Below are positions 27,047 to 36,754 of a stretch of 64,000 nt of DNA, in pieces. Below the pieces are notes generated by a model. The model had not been told where the DNA came from. It did not search any database and saw only the letters and a program-made list of their open reading frames with translations. The DNA comes from Massilia agrisoli (GTDB taxonomy: Bacteria > Pseudomonadota > Gammaproteobacteria > Burkholderiales > Burkholderiaceae_D): the NCBI RefSeq assembly GCF_020831365.1, contig NZ_JAJHPV010000013.1, positions 682,001 through 746,000 of the forward strand, written 5' to 3'. A program made the position numbers and the translations under genes. The number at the start of each line of letters is the position of its first letter. Within the stretch, counting starts at the first letter, position 1.

Positions 27047-28591
27047 ATGACCAATTCGAACCGCCTCATCATTTTCGACACCACCCTGCGCGACGGCGAG
27101 CAATCGCCCGGCGCATCGATGACCCGCGAGGAAAAGGTCCGCATCGCGCGCCAGCTGGAGCGCCTGCGCGTTGACGTCATTGAGGCTGGCTTTGCCGCCG
27201 CCTCGCCGGGCGACTTCGAAGCCATCCGCGCGATCGCCAGCGTCATCAAGGACTCCACCATCTGCTCGCTGTCGCGCGCCAATGAACGCGACATCGCCCG
27301 CGCCGCCGAAGCGCTGCTGCCGGCGCCGCGCAAGCGCATCCATACCTTTATCGCCACCTCGCCGCTGCACATGCAGATGAAGCTGCGCATGGAGCCGGAG
27401 CAGGTGCTGGAACAGGCCAAGCAGGCCATCCGGTTTGCGCGCCAGTACACCGACGATATCGAATTCAGCCCGGAAGACGGCAGCCGCTCGGAAGAGGACT
27501 TCCTGTGCCGCGTGCTGGAAGGCGTGATTGCCGAAGGCGCGACCACCATCAACTTCCCCGACACCGTCGGCTACGCGGTGCCAGAGGTATTTGGTGAGAC
27601 CATCCGCCGCCTGCGCGAGCGCATTCCCAATTCGGACAAGGCCATCTGGTCGGTCCACTGCCACAACGACCTTGGCCTCGCGGTCGCCAACTCGCTGGCT
27701 GGCGTCACCATCGGCGGCGCGCGCCAGATCGAATGCACGATCAACGGGCTGGGCGAGCGGGCAGGGAACACGGCGCTGGAAGAAGTGGTGATGGCGGTGC
27801 GTACGCGCCCCGACTTCTTCAAGCTGGAACTGGGCATCGACACCACGCAGATCGTCGCCGCATCCAAGATGGTCTCGCAGATCACCGGCTTTGCGGTTCA
27901 GCCGAATAAGGCGGTCGTCGGCGCCAACGCCTTCGCGCACGCATCGGGCATTCACCAGGACGGCATGCTGAAGTCGCGCGAGACCTACGAGATCATGCGC
28001 GCCGAAGATGTGGGCTGGGCCGCGACCAAGATCGTGCTCGGCAAACTCTCGGGCCGCAACGCGTTCAAGCAGCGCCTGCAGGAACTGGGTATCGACCTCA
28101 AGACCGAGGAGGAAGTGAACGCCGCGTTCGCGCGCTTCAAGGAGCTTGCCGACCGCAAGTCCGAGATTTTCGACGAAGACATCATGGCCTTGGTATCGGA
28201 CGAAGAACATGCGAGCGAGAGCGAGCATTACCGCTTTGTCGCGCTGGCGCAGCAGTCCGAGACCGGCAAGACGCCGAAAGCGAAAGTGGTGTTCAACATG
28301 GACGGCAAGGAGTACACCTGCGAAGGCGAGGGCGACGGCCCGGTTGACGCGACGGTTAATGCGATTGAAAAGCAGGCCGCCAGCGGCGCCGAACTCGTGC
28401 TGTTCTCTATCAATGCGATCAGCAACGGCACCGAGTCGCAAGGCGAAGTGACGATGCGGCTTTCGCGCTCGGGAAGGATTGTGAATGGCGTGGGGTCCGA
28501 CCCCGATATTATCGTCGCGTCGGCCAAGGCCTACCTGTCCGGCCTGAACAAGCTGCATTCGAAGATCGAGCGGGTCAATCCGCAACTCTAG
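27047..28591 (+). CDS. leuA: 2-isopropylmalate synthase
   Basis: LeuA condenses acetyl-CoA with 2-oxoisovalerate in the first step of leucine synthesis. The 514-residue protein has the HMGL-like TIM barrel ([18 protein letters not shown] at residues 5-22; metal motif [10 protein letters not shown] near 205) and, after a linker, the C-terminal LeuA dimer/regulatory domain (residues about 390-510) that binds leucine for feedback inhibition. It continues the ilvBHC-pssA direction and completes the local branched-chain pathway genes. Confidence 0.97.
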   Translation: MTNSNRLIIFDTTLRDGEQSPGASMTREEKVRIARQLERLRVDVIEAGFAAASPGDFEAIRAIASVIKDSTICSLSRANERDIARAAEALLPAPRKRIHTFIATSPLHMQMKLRMEPEQVLEQAKQAIRFARQYTDDIEFSPEDGSRSEEDFLCRVLEGVIAEGATTINFPDTVGYAVPEVFGETIRRLRERIPNSDKAIWSVHCHNDLGLAVANSLAGVTIGGARQIECTINGLGERAGNTALEEVVMAVRTRPDFFKLELGIDTTQIVAASKMVSQITGFAVQPNKAVVGANAFAHASGIHQDGMLKSRETYEIMRAEDVGWAATKIVLGKLSGRNAFKQRLQELGIDLKTEEEVNAAFARFKELADRKSEIFDEDIMALVSDEEHASESEHYRFVALAQQSETGKTPKAKVVFNMDGKEYTCEGEGDGPVDATVNAIEKQAASGAELVLFSINAISNGTESQGEVTMRLSRSGRIVNGVGSDPDIIVASAKAYLSGLNKLHSKIERVNPQL

Positions 28592-28597
28592 GCTTTG

Positions 28598-28632
28598 GTA
28601 GGGCGGATAAGGGCAACGCCCGCATCCGCCGA
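28598..28632. repeat. stem-loop, GTAGGGCGGA family copy 3 (short form)
   Basis: GTAGGGCGGAT is followed by an inner stem GGGC-AAC-GCCC and then ATCCGCC, giving one compact hairpin with arms GGCGGAT (28602-28608) and ATCCGCC (28624-28630). It lies between the convergent leuA and the gene at 28648 and may help end both transcripts. Confidence 0.75.
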
Positions 28633-28647
28633 CTTACATTGGTGCAG

Positions 28648-29340
28648 CTACCAATCCTGCTTGGTCGCAGCCTGTTCGTCGTCGTCGCAATTCGTCAGCT
28701 TCGGCTTGATGCCATGCTGCATGGTGTCGATGCCGTCCGGCGCGTGGTTCGATTCGATGGTGATGCAATACGTCCCGTTCGCGCCAACCACGCGATAACG
28801 CCGCCGGCCATACCCGCCCGGATCGATAATCTCGGTCACCTTCGGCGCCTGGTACCACTTGTTCGGCGCCATATCGTGCGCCTTCTGCATCGCGCGTTCC
28901 AGCCGCATCTGCGTTGAGACAGGTTTGGCGCGAATCAGCTTGGTCTTGTTCTCTGCATACAACTCTCGATCTATCGCGCCCACCGCGCTTCTGGCCCGCT
29001 CCAGCATGCTGGTGGCCGGCGGCGAAACGTGCTCATCTTCGAGAGGCAGGTCGGACGGCGCCGCCGCGATTGCGTCACGCTGCGGCGTCGCAGCAGCCGG
29101 GCGCCGTAGCGGGGCGGCAACCACGGGCGGGGAGATTCGCAGCCGCGGCACTGGCGCCGCAACCGGCTCTGGCGTGGGCGCCAGCAGCCACTGGATTCGG
29201 CTTCCCGCCCCGTTGTCCTTGTCGACGCTGATCCGGCTGCTCATGTGCCACCCGTACAGCAAAACCAAGTGCAGGATCAGTGTCAGCGTGATCGCGGGCA
29301 GGCGGCGGCTTTCGGCAGGGAAGGGCGATGTCAGCGTCAT
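28648..29340 (-). CDS. membrane-anchored protein of unknown function
   Basis: The family is not recognised. The 230-residue protein has one membrane helix near the N-terminus (residues 14-32, LPAITLTLILHLVLLYGWH), then a Pro/Ala-rich stretch (about 50-100) and a C-terminal globular part (about 130-230) with YQAPKVTEIIDPGG, RYRVVGANGTYCI and a second cysteine in KLTNCDDD. The layout, a short anchor, a flexible Pro-rich spacer and a small periplasmic domain, recalls TonB-like or sensor proteins, but there is no TonB motif. It converges with leuA. Confidence 0.7.
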   Translation of the reverse strand: MTLTSPFPAESRRLPAITLTLILHLVLLYGWHMSSRISVDKDNGAGSRIQWLLAPTPEPVAAPVPRLRISPPVVAAPLRRPAAATPQRDAIAAAPSDLPLEDEHVSPPATSMLERARSAVGAIDRELYAENKTKLIRAKPVSTQMRLERAMQKAHDMAPNKWYQAPKVTEIIDPGGYGRRRYRVVGANGTYCITIESNHAPDGIDTMQHGIKPKLTNCDDDEQAATKQDW

Positions 29341-29475
29341 CAGTTGGATGTATGTTGGATGCAGTCAAGTGTACCCTTATGCCAGTTGTTTATGAACAGG
29401 CAAAAAACTTTCATTAGCGAGCGTATATGCATGCGGCTAAGATGGATGCGCGCCAAAACTCATCCGAAAAACGTC

Positions 29476-30831
29476 ATGAAACCCTTGTTCGCGGTGCTAG
29501 CCCTCTCCATGTTGTCGAGTTCAGCCTCATCCGCCTTACCCGAGAAGCAGGCGAAGCTGCTGACCGCGCAATTGCAAGCCATCGTAAGCGATCCGGCCAT
29601 GCCGCTGCCCAGCCTGTCCGTCGTCGCCATCCGCAACGGCGACATCGTCTACAGCCAGCAACTGGGCAGCAAACGGCTCGCCACCGGCACTTCGCCCGCG
29701 CAGCCGGCCGACGCCAACACCATGTTCCGCATCGCCTCGATCTCCAAGTTCGTTACCACGCTCGGGACAATGAAGATGGTCGAGCAAGGCCTGCTGTCGC
29801 TGGACGCCGATATCAGCGACGTGCTCGGCTACCGCTTGCGCAATCCACATTTTCCCGATCATCCAATCACCTTGCGCATGCTGCTGACGCATACTTCCTC
29901 GCTGCGCGATGAGGGCGGGTTCAAGTGGGATCCGGCAGTCAACCTCAGGGAAGTCCTGGTTCCAGGCGGCCGGTTCTACGGCAAGGGCGGCTTCTGGTCG
30001 AAGGCTGCGCCGCCGGGACAATACTTCGAGTACGTCAATTTCAATTCGGGAATCATCGCCACGATCATGGAACGCGCCAGCGGCGAGCGGTTCGACCGTT
30101 TGATGCGTCGCCTGGTTTTCGATCCGATGGATATGAAGGCCGGCTTCTACCTGGCCGATTTCGCGCCGGCCGATATCAACGATATCGCGACCCTGTATCG
30201 CAAACGTGAAAAAGACGGCGACGAAACCTGGAACCCGAATGGGCCGTGGATCGCCCAGTCCGATGATTTCGGCGTGGCGCTTCCAGTATCGCCAGTGGGC
30301 CTTGATAACTATGCGGTTGGCACCAACGGTACGATCTACGGCCCGCAGGGCAGCCTGCGCATCTCGGCCAACGAGCTGGCAAAGGTCATGCTGATGCTGA
30401 TGAACGAGGGGCGTTACGGGACTAAGCAGATCCTCAAGCCCGCGACCATCGCAGCCATGATGGCGCGGCAGTGGACCCTGACAGGCGACGGCAAGAACGG
30501 CAATGGCGACAGCGACAGTTATTACGGCCTGTATCGCGCCTGGGGCTTGGGCAGCCAGCACTTCATCGATGCCAGTACGGTGAAAAACGGCCGCGCCAGC
30601 GGTGACCGGCTGGTCGAAGGCGGCGGCTTCAAGGGCGTCGGCCATCTTGGGTGGTCGTGGGGATTGAACGCCTTGTTCGTGTTCGACCCGCAGGCGAAGA
30701 ACGGCATGATTTATGTGGCCAGCGGTGTCGGCGCTAATCCCGACCTGCAGCCTGGCCAGTTTTCGTCCGAAGCCAGGTTCCAGGAGCGCATTACCGATGC
30801 GCTGTACCGTGGCGCGATAGCGGTTCCGTGA
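29476..30831 (+). CDS. secreted serine hydrolase, beta-lactamase/penicillin-binding-protein fold
   Basis: The 451-residue protein starts with a signal peptide (MKPLFAVLALSMLSSSASSA). The class C beta-lactamase/esterase fold is shown by SISK (Ser88 and Lys91, the SxxK motif), by FEYVNFN (YxN motif) and by a C-terminal VGHLGWSWG (HxG-type motif). Such proteins are esterases, D-aminopeptidases or carboxypeptidases and only rarely beta-lactamases; the substrate is unknown. It stands alone in front of a short repeat. Confidence 0.88.
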   Translation: MKPLFAVLALSMLSSSASSALPEKQAKLLTAQLQAIVSDPAMPLPSLSVVAIRNGDIVYSQQLGSKRLATGTSPAQPADANTMFRIASISKFVTTLGTMKMVEQGLLSLDADISDVLGYRLRNPHFPDHPITLRMLLTHTSSLRDEGGFKWDPAVNLREVLVPGGRFYGKGGFWSKAAPPGQYFEYVNFNSGIIATIMERASGERFDRLMRRLVFDPMDMKAGFYLADFAPADINDIATLYRKREKDGDETWNPNGPWIAQSDDFGVALPVSPVGLDNYAVGTNGTIYGPQGSLRISANELAKVMLMLMNEGRYGTKQILKPATIAAMMARQWTLTGDGKNGNGDSDSYYGLYRAWGLGSQHFIDASTVKNGRASGDRLVEGGGFKGVGHLGWSWGLNALFVFDPQAKNGMIYVASGVGANPDLQPGQFSSEARFQERITDALYRGAIAVP

Positions 30832-30841
30832 CCTGCAAACC

Positions 30842-30867
30842 GGCGGATGCGCTTACGCTTATCCGCC
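30842..30867. repeat. stem-loop, GGCGGAT/ATCCGCC family copy 4 (short form)
   Basis: GGCGGAT (30842-30848) and ATCCGCC (30861-30867) enclose GCGCTTACGCTT. It lies between the convergent serine-hydrolase and lipoprotein genes, mirroring the copy at 28598-28632 in the opposite order. Confidence 0.7.
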
Positions 30868-30885
30868 CAACGTCAGTCGCCTGCA

Positions 30886-31386
30886 TCAATCGCGGAAGAA
30901 GCGCCTTTCCTCATACATCGGGTCTGGCCCGTTCTGCATCATCGACAGCACGCCGCTGCGGTCGAAGTGGACATGCATCATCGAGTTCCACACGCCTGAT
31001 TCCTTGTAGCGGTACGACCAGACTTCCAGCTGCGGCAGCGACAGGAACGAGGTCTCCGCCGGCCTGCCGATCGTGCGCAGCACGTCTTCCTTGCGCGCCT
31101 TGCCGATCTTGAGCGTGGCGAACTTCTCACCCGTTAGAACCTGCTCGAACGACACCAGCCGTCCGTCGGGGCCGACATTGGCCATCCATGTGTATTGTCC
31201 CATCGGGCCTGCCGCGTATTCAAGCACCTGGCCCGAAGGTGTAGGGTAGACCGCCGTCGGCGGCCCGAACTTCGCCTGCGCGTCGGCCACCGTATCGCCG
31301 GGCACCGGGGCAGTGCGGGTCAGCGCCACGCAGCCGGCCAGCGCGGCCGCCGTTCCAATCATGAGTATCTTGACAAGTTTTTGCAT
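30886..31386 (-). CDS. lipoprotein of unknown function (SmpA/BamE-like fold possible)
   Basis: The 166-residue protein has a lipoprotein signal with lipobox LAGC (Cys19) in GTAAALAGCVALT. The remainder shows two repeats of a pattern like GDTVADAQAKFGPP...VLEYAAGPMGQYTWM and KEDVLRTIGRPAET...VWSYRYKE, similar to the SmpA/OmlA (BamE) fold. It is probably anchored in the outer membrane. Exact function is not known. It faces the serine hydrolase and is divergent from rpsO. Confidence 0.82.
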   Translation of the reverse strand: MQKLVKILMIGTAAALAGCVALTRTAPVPGDTVADAQAKFGPPTAVYPTPSGQVLEYAAGPMGQYTWMANVGPDGRLVSFEQVLTGEKFATLKIGKARKEDVLRTIGRPAETSFLSLPQLEVWSYRYKESGVWNSMMHVHFDRSGVLSMMQNGPDPMYEERRFFRD

Positions 31387-31562
31387 AAAAACTACTCCTG
31401 GGCCGGAAAAATCCTATCATGCACCAGCCGATTGTAATCAGCACTGGCTGCACGATGCGTTTTGACATATACTTGCGGGTCTGGCCGTTTGGTCAGCTTT
31501 ATCCATCGAAGTTCACGGTGCGCTGGGTTCCGACTCTTGCACCGCATGTGAAAGGTAACATC

Positions 31563-31832
31563 ATGTCCGTAGAAAACATCAACAAAGCCGCGATCATCGC
31601 GGACAACGCTCGTGGTCAGAACGACACCGGCTCCCCAGAAGTTCAGGTCGCACTGCTGACCGCACGCATCAACGAACTGAACGGCCACTTCAAGGCACAC
31701 CAGAAGGATCACCACTCGCGCCGCGGCCTGATCATGATGGTCAACCGTCGTAAGAGCCTGCTGTCCTACCTGAAGAGCAAAGATCTGGGCCGCTACCGCG
31801 ACCTGATCGCTAAACTCGGCCTGCGCAAATAA
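31563..31832 (+). CDS. rpsO: 30S ribosomal protein S15
   Basis: S15 is an 89-residue primary binder of 16S rRNA helices 20-22. The sequence contains the conserved core [22 protein letters not shown] and the strongly conserved end [25 protein letters not shown] possible -10 box TATACT is at 31468-31473. An intrinsic terminator follows the gene, before pnp. In E. coli S15 represses its own translation by binding the leader; that was not tested here. Confidence 0.98.
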   Translation: MSVENINKAAIIADNARGQNDTGSPEVQVALLTARINELNGHFKAHQKDHHSRRGLIMMVNRRKSLLSYLKSKDLGRYRDLIAKLGLRK

Positions 31833-31855
31833 TTTTTGCCGCATACGAATTAGAG

Positions 31856-31891
31856 AAATGCCTGCGCCAGTTCGCTGTCGCGGGCATTTTT
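31856..31891 (+). terminator. intrinsic terminator after rpsO
   Basis: AAATGCCTGCG (31856-31866) pairs with CGCGGGCATTT (31879-31889) with one G-T pair, followed by T residues. It stands 24 nt behind rpsO and 107 nt before pnp. It should reduce read-through into pnp or act as an mRNA-stabilising end. Confidence 0.75.
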
Positions 31892-31997
31892 CATTTGAAG
31901 AGCAGTAAATAAGTCGTAAAGGCAACCAAATCGGTTGTCTGTGGTGAGGTGAACGACAGCTCCTGAAAATCTGTCGGCAAATAGAAAGGGATTACCC

Positions 31998-34124
31998 ATG
32001 TTACAGTTTAATAAAGTTACCAAAACCTTCCAGTACGGCCAACACACCGTGACCCTGGAGACCGGCGAGATCGCTCGTCAAGCTTCCGGCGCCGTCATGG
32101 TGTCGATCGAAGATACGGTCGTACTGGCAACCGTCGTTGCGCGCAAGGACGCCAAGCCAGGCCAGGACTTCTTCCCGCTGACGGTTGACTACGTCGAGAA
32201 AACTTACGCAGCCGGTAAAATCCCAGGCGGCTTCTTCAAGCGTGAAGGCCGTCCATCCGAAAAAGAAACCCTGACCTCGCGCCTGATCGACCGTCCGATC
32301 CGCCCGCTGTTCCCAGAAGGCTACCTGAACGAAGTCCAGGTCATCATCCACGTGATGTCGGTGAACCCTGAGATCGACCCGGACATCGCCGCCATGATCG
32401 GCGCATCGGCCGCCCTGTGCGTGTCGGGCGTGCCGTTCAACGGCCCGGTCGGCGCAGCGCGCGTCGGCTACGCCAACGGCCAGTACATCCTGAACCCGAC
32501 CACCACCCAGCTCAAGACGTCGGAAATGGACCTGGTTGTTGCCGGTACCGAAACCGCTGTGCTGATGGTCGAATCCGAAGCCAAGCAGCTGTCGGAAGAA
32601 ATCATGCTGGGCGCTGTTGTGTTCGGCCATGACCAGATGAAAGCTGTCATCGACGCGATCCACGACCTGGTGCGCGACGGCGGCAAGCCGGAAGTCGAGT
32701 GGGCGCCGCCTGCCAAGAACGAAGCGCTGATCGCCCGCGTGCAAGAACTGGCCGGCGCCAAGATCAACGAGACCTACCAGATCAAGGACAAAGTCGCGCG
32801 TACCGCGATGCTCAAGTCCACTTTCGCTGACGTCTACGCGGCACTGAAGGCCGACGCTGAAGCGAGCGGCGTACCTGCAGCCGACAACGTCGACGTGGGC
32901 AACGTCCTGTTCGACATCGAAGCCAAAGTCGTGCGTTCGCAGATCCTGAACGGCGAGCCACGCATCGACGGCCGCGACACCCGCACCGTGCGTCCTATCG
33001 CGATTCGCACCAGCATCCTGCCGCGTACCCACGGCTCGGCGCTGTTCACCCGTGGCGAAACCCAGGCCCTGGTCGTTGCCACCCTCGGCACCGCACGCGA
33101 CAGCCAGAAGATCGACGCGCTGATGGGCGAATACACCGACGACTTCATGATGCACTACAACATGCCTCCGTTCGCCACCGGCGAAACCGGCCGTGTAGGC
33201 ACCCCGAAGCGCCGTGAAATCGGCCACGGCCGCCTTGCCAAGCGCGCGCTGATCGCAGCGCTGCCTTCGCCTGAAGAGTTCAGCTACTCGGTGCGCCTGG
33301 TATCGGAAATCACCGAATCGAACGGTTCGTCGTCGATGGCTTCGGTCTGCGGCGGCTGCCTGGCACTGATGGACGCTGGCGTTCCGATGAAGGCGCACGT
33401 TGCCGGTATCGCGATGGGCCTGATCAAGGAAGGCGGCAAGTTCGCAGTCCTGTCCGACATCCTGGGCGACGAAGACCACCTCGGCGACATGGACTTCAAG
33501 GTTGCTGGTACTGCCCAGGGCATTACCGCGCTGCAGATGGACATCAAGATCATGGGCATCACCAAGGAAATCATGCAAGTGGCACTGGCGCAAGCCAAAG
33601 AAGGCCGCCAGCACATCCTGGGTGAAATGCAGAAGGCAATGCCACACGTGAAGACCGAACTGTCGGACTTCGCACCACGCCTGATCACCATCAAGATCAA
33701 CCCAGAGAAGATCCGTGACGTCATCGGCAAGGGCGGCGCAGTCATCCGCGCGCTGACCGAAGAGACCGGCACCCAGATCGACATCAGCGACGAAGGCGTG
33801 GTCACCATCGCGTCGGTTGACGCTGCTGCCGGCCAGGAAGCCAAGCGCCGCATCGAAGAGCTGACCGCATCGGTCGAAGTAGGCAAGACCTACGACGGCG
33901 TGGTACTGAAGCTGCTGGACTTCGGCGCGATCGTCCAGGTCATGCCAGGCAAGGACGGCCTGCTGCACATCTCGCAGATCGCCAACGAGCGTGTCAACGC
34001 GGTTGCCGACTACCTGAAAGAAGGCCAGCAAGTGCGCGTCAAGGTCCTCGAGACCGACGACCGCGGTCGCCTGAAGCTGTCGATGAAGGCTGCTGAAGGT
34101 GCTGAAGCGCCGGCTGCCCAGTAA
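31998..34124 (+). CDS. pnp: polynucleotide phosphorylase
   Basis: PNPase degrades RNA 3'-to-5' phosphorolytically and is part of the degradosome. The 708-residue chain has two RNase PH domains (first about 10-230; second about 325-550 with [18 protein letters not shown]), a KH domain (about 555-610, [20 protein letters not shown]) and an S1 domain (about 620-690, [20 protein letters not shown]). It follows rpsO in the standard order and ends in an intrinsic terminator. Confidence 0.97.
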   Translation: MLQFNKVTKTFQYGQHTVTLETGEIARQASGAVMVSIEDTVVLATVVARKDAKPGQDFFPLTVDYVEKTYAAGKIPGGFFKREGRPSEKETLTSRLIDRPIRPLFPEGYLNEVQVIIHVMSVNPEIDPDIAAMIGASAALCVSGVPFNGPVGAARVGYANGQYILNPTTTQLKTSEMDLVVAGTETAVLMVESEAKQLSEEIMLGAVVFGHDQMKAVIDAIHDLVRDGGKPEVEWAPPAKNEALIARVQELAGAKINETYQIKDKVARTAMLKSTFADVYAALKADAEASGVPAADNVDVGNVLFDIEAKVVRSQILNGEPRIDGRDTRTVRPIAIRTSILPRTHGSALFTRGETQALVVATLGTARDSQKIDALMGEYTDDFMMHYNMPPFATGETGRVGTPKRREIGHGRLAKRALIAALPSPEEFSYSVRLVSEITESNGSSSMASVCGGCLALMDAGVPMKAHVAGIAMGLIKEGGKFAVLSDILGDEDHLGDMDFKVAGTAQGITALQMDIKIMGITKEIMQVALAQAKEGRQHILGEMQKAMPHVKTELSDFAPRLITIKINPEKIRDVIGKGGAVIRALTEETGTQIDISDEGVVTIASVDAAAGQEAKRRIEELTASVEVGKTYDGVVLKLLDFGAIVQVMPGKDGLLHISQIANERVNAVADYLKEGQQVRVKVLETDDRGRLKLSMKAAEGAEAPAAQ

Positions 34125-34150
34125 TCATCCACTGGCTTCGGCCAGCAAGA

Positions 34151-34185
34151 AAACCGCCAGCGCGCAAGCCTGGCGGTTTTTTTTT
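34151..34185 (+). terminator. intrinsic terminator after pnp
   Basis: AACCGCCAG (34152-34160) pairs with CTGGCGGTT (34170-34178) around a short loop and is followed by a run of at least eight T residues. It is a strong rho-independent terminator that separates pnp from the two-component genes. Confidence 0.93.
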
Positions 34186-34346
34186 ACGCCAATCTCCGTC
34201 CATCCGATGCCCTGACGCACGTCATGTTGTTATAAAAATATTAACGTACACTCAACAACGGAGTAACGATAGCAACATCGGGCCGATGGCGAAATCCAGC
34301 GGCCGGCGGCGATATTGCTCGGCGGCGAACCTACGACACCTGAGTC

Positions 34347-36032
34347 ATGGCTACTTCGAGCTCTCCGTTAGACAAGGATGTGCCGGCAGCCCCGGCGCAT
34401 TCCGACGAAGCCGACAACCTGCTGCTCGCGCGCATCAGGCTGGTGCTGGTGCTATCGGCCTTGCTCGTTGCAATCGTTGACTACATCGGGCCGGGCAGGG
34501 CGAACAGGGCGGCCCTGCTTGTGCTGTCGTCCTACGCGGCGGCCTGCACGGTCGCTTACGTCTGCACGCACTCCCAGCTCAAGTGGACCCGGGGCAAGCT
34601 GATGCACCGCCTCGATGCCGCCATGTGCGCGGCGATGGTCGCCGCCGGCGGCCAGGCGGATGTCTTCCCGCTGGTGTTCCTGTTCTTCGCCATCGTGGTC
34701 GCTTCCTTGCGCTACGGGCTTGACGAAGGCGCGCGCGTCACCATCGTTGCGGTGATGCTGTACTGTGTGGCCGCTATCGCCACAACGTTCGCCCTTGCCG
34801 AGGCGCGCCTGTTCCTGCGCGCCGCCGTGCTGCTCGCGTTCGGCCGCGCCATCGCGCAACTGGGCGAGCGGCATATCCAGGCCGCGCGCCGCGAGGCCTT
34901 GCTGCGCGACCTGAACCAGGTGTCCAACCCGCGCTTCGGCATCGACCGGACCATGACCGCCGCGCTCGAACGTACGCGCGACTTCTTCAAGGCCAGCAGC
35001 TGCTTCACCGTCATGCAGGACAGCGACACCGGGCGCTTCGCGATCCGCGCAGTGAGGAAGGGCGGTCCGCTGGTGGCGCCGCCGAGCGAGGTTGATGCCG
35101 AACTGGCCCGCGCCATGCTGCCCGAGCCGCGTACGCACTTGCTGCTTTACGTCAGTCCCTGGAGCCGCCGGTTTGGCCCGTCCGGCACTTCGCTTAGCCA
35201 TGCCGTCAGCGGCGGGCGCTGGATGTACCACGACGAACGGCGGCTGCGCGATCTTGCCGGCCTGCTGGAAGCCGCGTCGTATATCAGCGCGCCGTTGGTA
35301 TTCGGGCGCGGCAAGGGCCGCGTCTTCGTCGTCGCCAGCACCCGCCACCTGGGCCGCGGCGACGCCTTGTTCCTGGCACGGATCGCTGCGCAGGAACTGC
35401 ATGCGATCGACAGCATAGACCTGCTGGACCGCATCGCGTCCGACGCGGCCGCATCGGAGCGCAAGAAGCTGGCGCTCGACCTGCACGACACGGCCATCCA
35501 GTCTTACATCGGCCTGCAGCTTGGCCTGGTTGCGCTGTGCCGGCGCGCCGCGCCATCGAATCCGCTGAACGACGAGCTGGGGAAACTGGTGGCGATGGCC
35601 GCCGACGTCGTCGTGCAACTGCGCGATTATGCGCGGGGCGCATGCGGCAAAGCGCCCGCCGGTGAACCGATCTTCATCACGGCGCTGCGCCGCCAGGCTG
35701 CGCAGGCGATGACGTCGTACGGCGTCGACATCCGGATCGACATCGAAGGGCCGCTCGAATTCGGCGACCGCCTCACCGCAGAGGTGCTGCAGATTGTGCG
35801 CGAGGGGATCAGCAACGTATGCCGCCACACAGCGGCGAAAAGGGCGGCGGTGATGCTTCGCTGTAGCGCAAACCTGCTGCGCATCGAGATCAACAACGAG
35901 CATGGCGGCATCCAGCCGCCGCCATTCCGTCCGCATTCGATCAGCGAACGCGCCGCCGCCCTGGGCGGCGCCGCATTCGTGTGCCAGGGCAGGTTCAACG
36001 ACACCATTGTTTGCGTGGAGATTCCATTATGA
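34347..36032 (+). CDS. sensor histidine kinase, NarL/DesK-type (HisKA_3)
   Basis: The 561-residue protein has a membrane-embedded N-terminus with about five hydrophobic helices (residues 28-180), a GAF-like region (about 190-350) and a HisKA_3 phosphoacceptor domain with LALDLHDTAIQSY (His near residue 380). A HATPase region ends the chain (QIVREGISNVCRHTAA; ISERAAALGG). The G1 box, usually DNGxG, reads NNEHGG. Its ATGA overlap with the response regulator shows the partner. It lies beside the tad locus; the signal is unknown. Confidence 0.92.
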   Translation: MATSSSPLDKDVPAAPAHSDEADNLLLARIRLVLVLSALLVAIVDYIGPGRANRAALLVLSSYAAACTVAYVCTHSQLKWTRGKLMHRLDAAMCAAMVAAGGQADVFPLVFLFFAIVVASLRYGLDEGARVTIVAVMLYCVAAIATTFALAEARLFLRAAVLLAFGRAIAQLGERHIQAARREALLRDLNQVSNPRFGIDRTMTAALERTRDFFKASSCFTVMQDSDTGRFAIRAVRKGGPLVAPPSEVDAELARAMLPEPRTHLLLYVSPWSRRFGPSGTSLSHAVSGGRWMYHDERRLRDLAGLLEAASYISAPLVFGRGKGRVFVVASTRHLGRGDALFLARIAAQELHAIDSIDLLDRIASDAAASERKKLALDLHDTAIQSYIGLQLGLVALCRRAAPSNPLNDELGKLVAMAADVVVQLRDYARGACGKAPAGEPIFITALRRQAAQAMTSYGVDIRIDIEGPLEFGDRLTAEVLQIVREGISNVCRHTAAKRAAVMLRCSANLLRIEINNEHGGIQPPPFRPHSISERAAALGGAAFVCQGRFNDTIVCVEIPL

Positions 36033-36754
36033 ACGGCGAGCAAAGAAGCAGCACCATCAGCGTGCTGCTGGTCGAAGACCACCAGACCATGCTGTGGGGA
36101 CTGCAGAAGCTGATTGACTCGGAGCGCCCGCGCATGCTTGTCGTCGGTACCGCGCGCACCTGCCCGGAAGCGCTGGCGGCCGCCGCGCAACTGGCGCCCG
36201 ACGTGATCCTGCTTGACCTCGACCTTGGCGGCGTGTCGATGATCGAGTTCCTGCCGGAGCTGCTGGCCAATGGCCTGTCGCGCGCGCTGGTGCTGACCGC
36301 CGCGCACCACACCGACACGCTCGACCTGGCGGTTCGGCGCGGCGCGCGCGGCATCCTGCACAAGGAGGTCTCGGCCGAGCAAGTGCTCAAGGCGATCGGC
36401 AAGATCCACCGCGGCGAACTGTGGTTCGACGCCGAGACCATGGACCGGGTGTTCGGCCAGCTGCTTGGCGCCCGGACTCCCGCGCGGCCCGACCCCGCGC
36501 AGGAAAAACACGCCAGCCTCACCGCGCGCGAACGCGCGATAGTGAGCGCCACCGTTGAACACAGCGGCAGCGCCAACCACGTGGTGGCAGAACGCCTGTT
36601 CATCTCCGAGCACACGCTGCGCAATCACCTGACTTCCATCTACCGCAAGCTCAATGTCACCAACCGGCTGGAGATGTATGTCTACGCCATCCGGCACGGA
36701 CTGGTCCAGCCGGACGCGGTCCGGCAGCGCCAGGAGCCGCTTAGCGGGCGCTGA
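36029..36754 (+). CDS. response regulator, NarL/FixJ family
   Basis: The 241-residue regulator has a receiver domain (residues about 10-125; acidic pocket in LVEDH, phosphorylation Asp in VILLDLDLGG near residue 65, Lys in ILHKEVS) and a LuxR-type helix-turn-helix (about 165-225, LTARERAIVSATVEH...ISEHTLRNHLTSIYRKL). The ATG at 36029 overlaps the kinase stop. It is convergent with tadC and overlaps its end by 14 nt, so it may control the tad genes, but that is only proximity. Confidence 0.92.
   Translation: MNGEQRSSTISVLLVEDHQTMLWGLQKLIDSERPRMLVVGTARTCPEALAAAAQLAPDVILLDLDLGGVSMIEFLPELLANGLSRALVLTAAHHTDTLDLAVRRGARGILHKEVSAEQVLKAIGKIHRGELWFDAETMDRVFGQLLGARTPARPDPAQEKHASLTARERAIVSATVEHSGSANHVVAERLFISEHTLRNHLTSIYRKLNVTNRLEMYVYAIRHGLVQPDAVRQRQEPLSGR

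Noticed and set aside
29476-30831. Serine hydrolase considered as an antibiotic-resistance beta-lactamase
   Set aside because: The motifs fit the broad esterase/peptidase group of this fold; the KTG triad is replaced by a HxG-type motif and no AmpR-like regulator is near.
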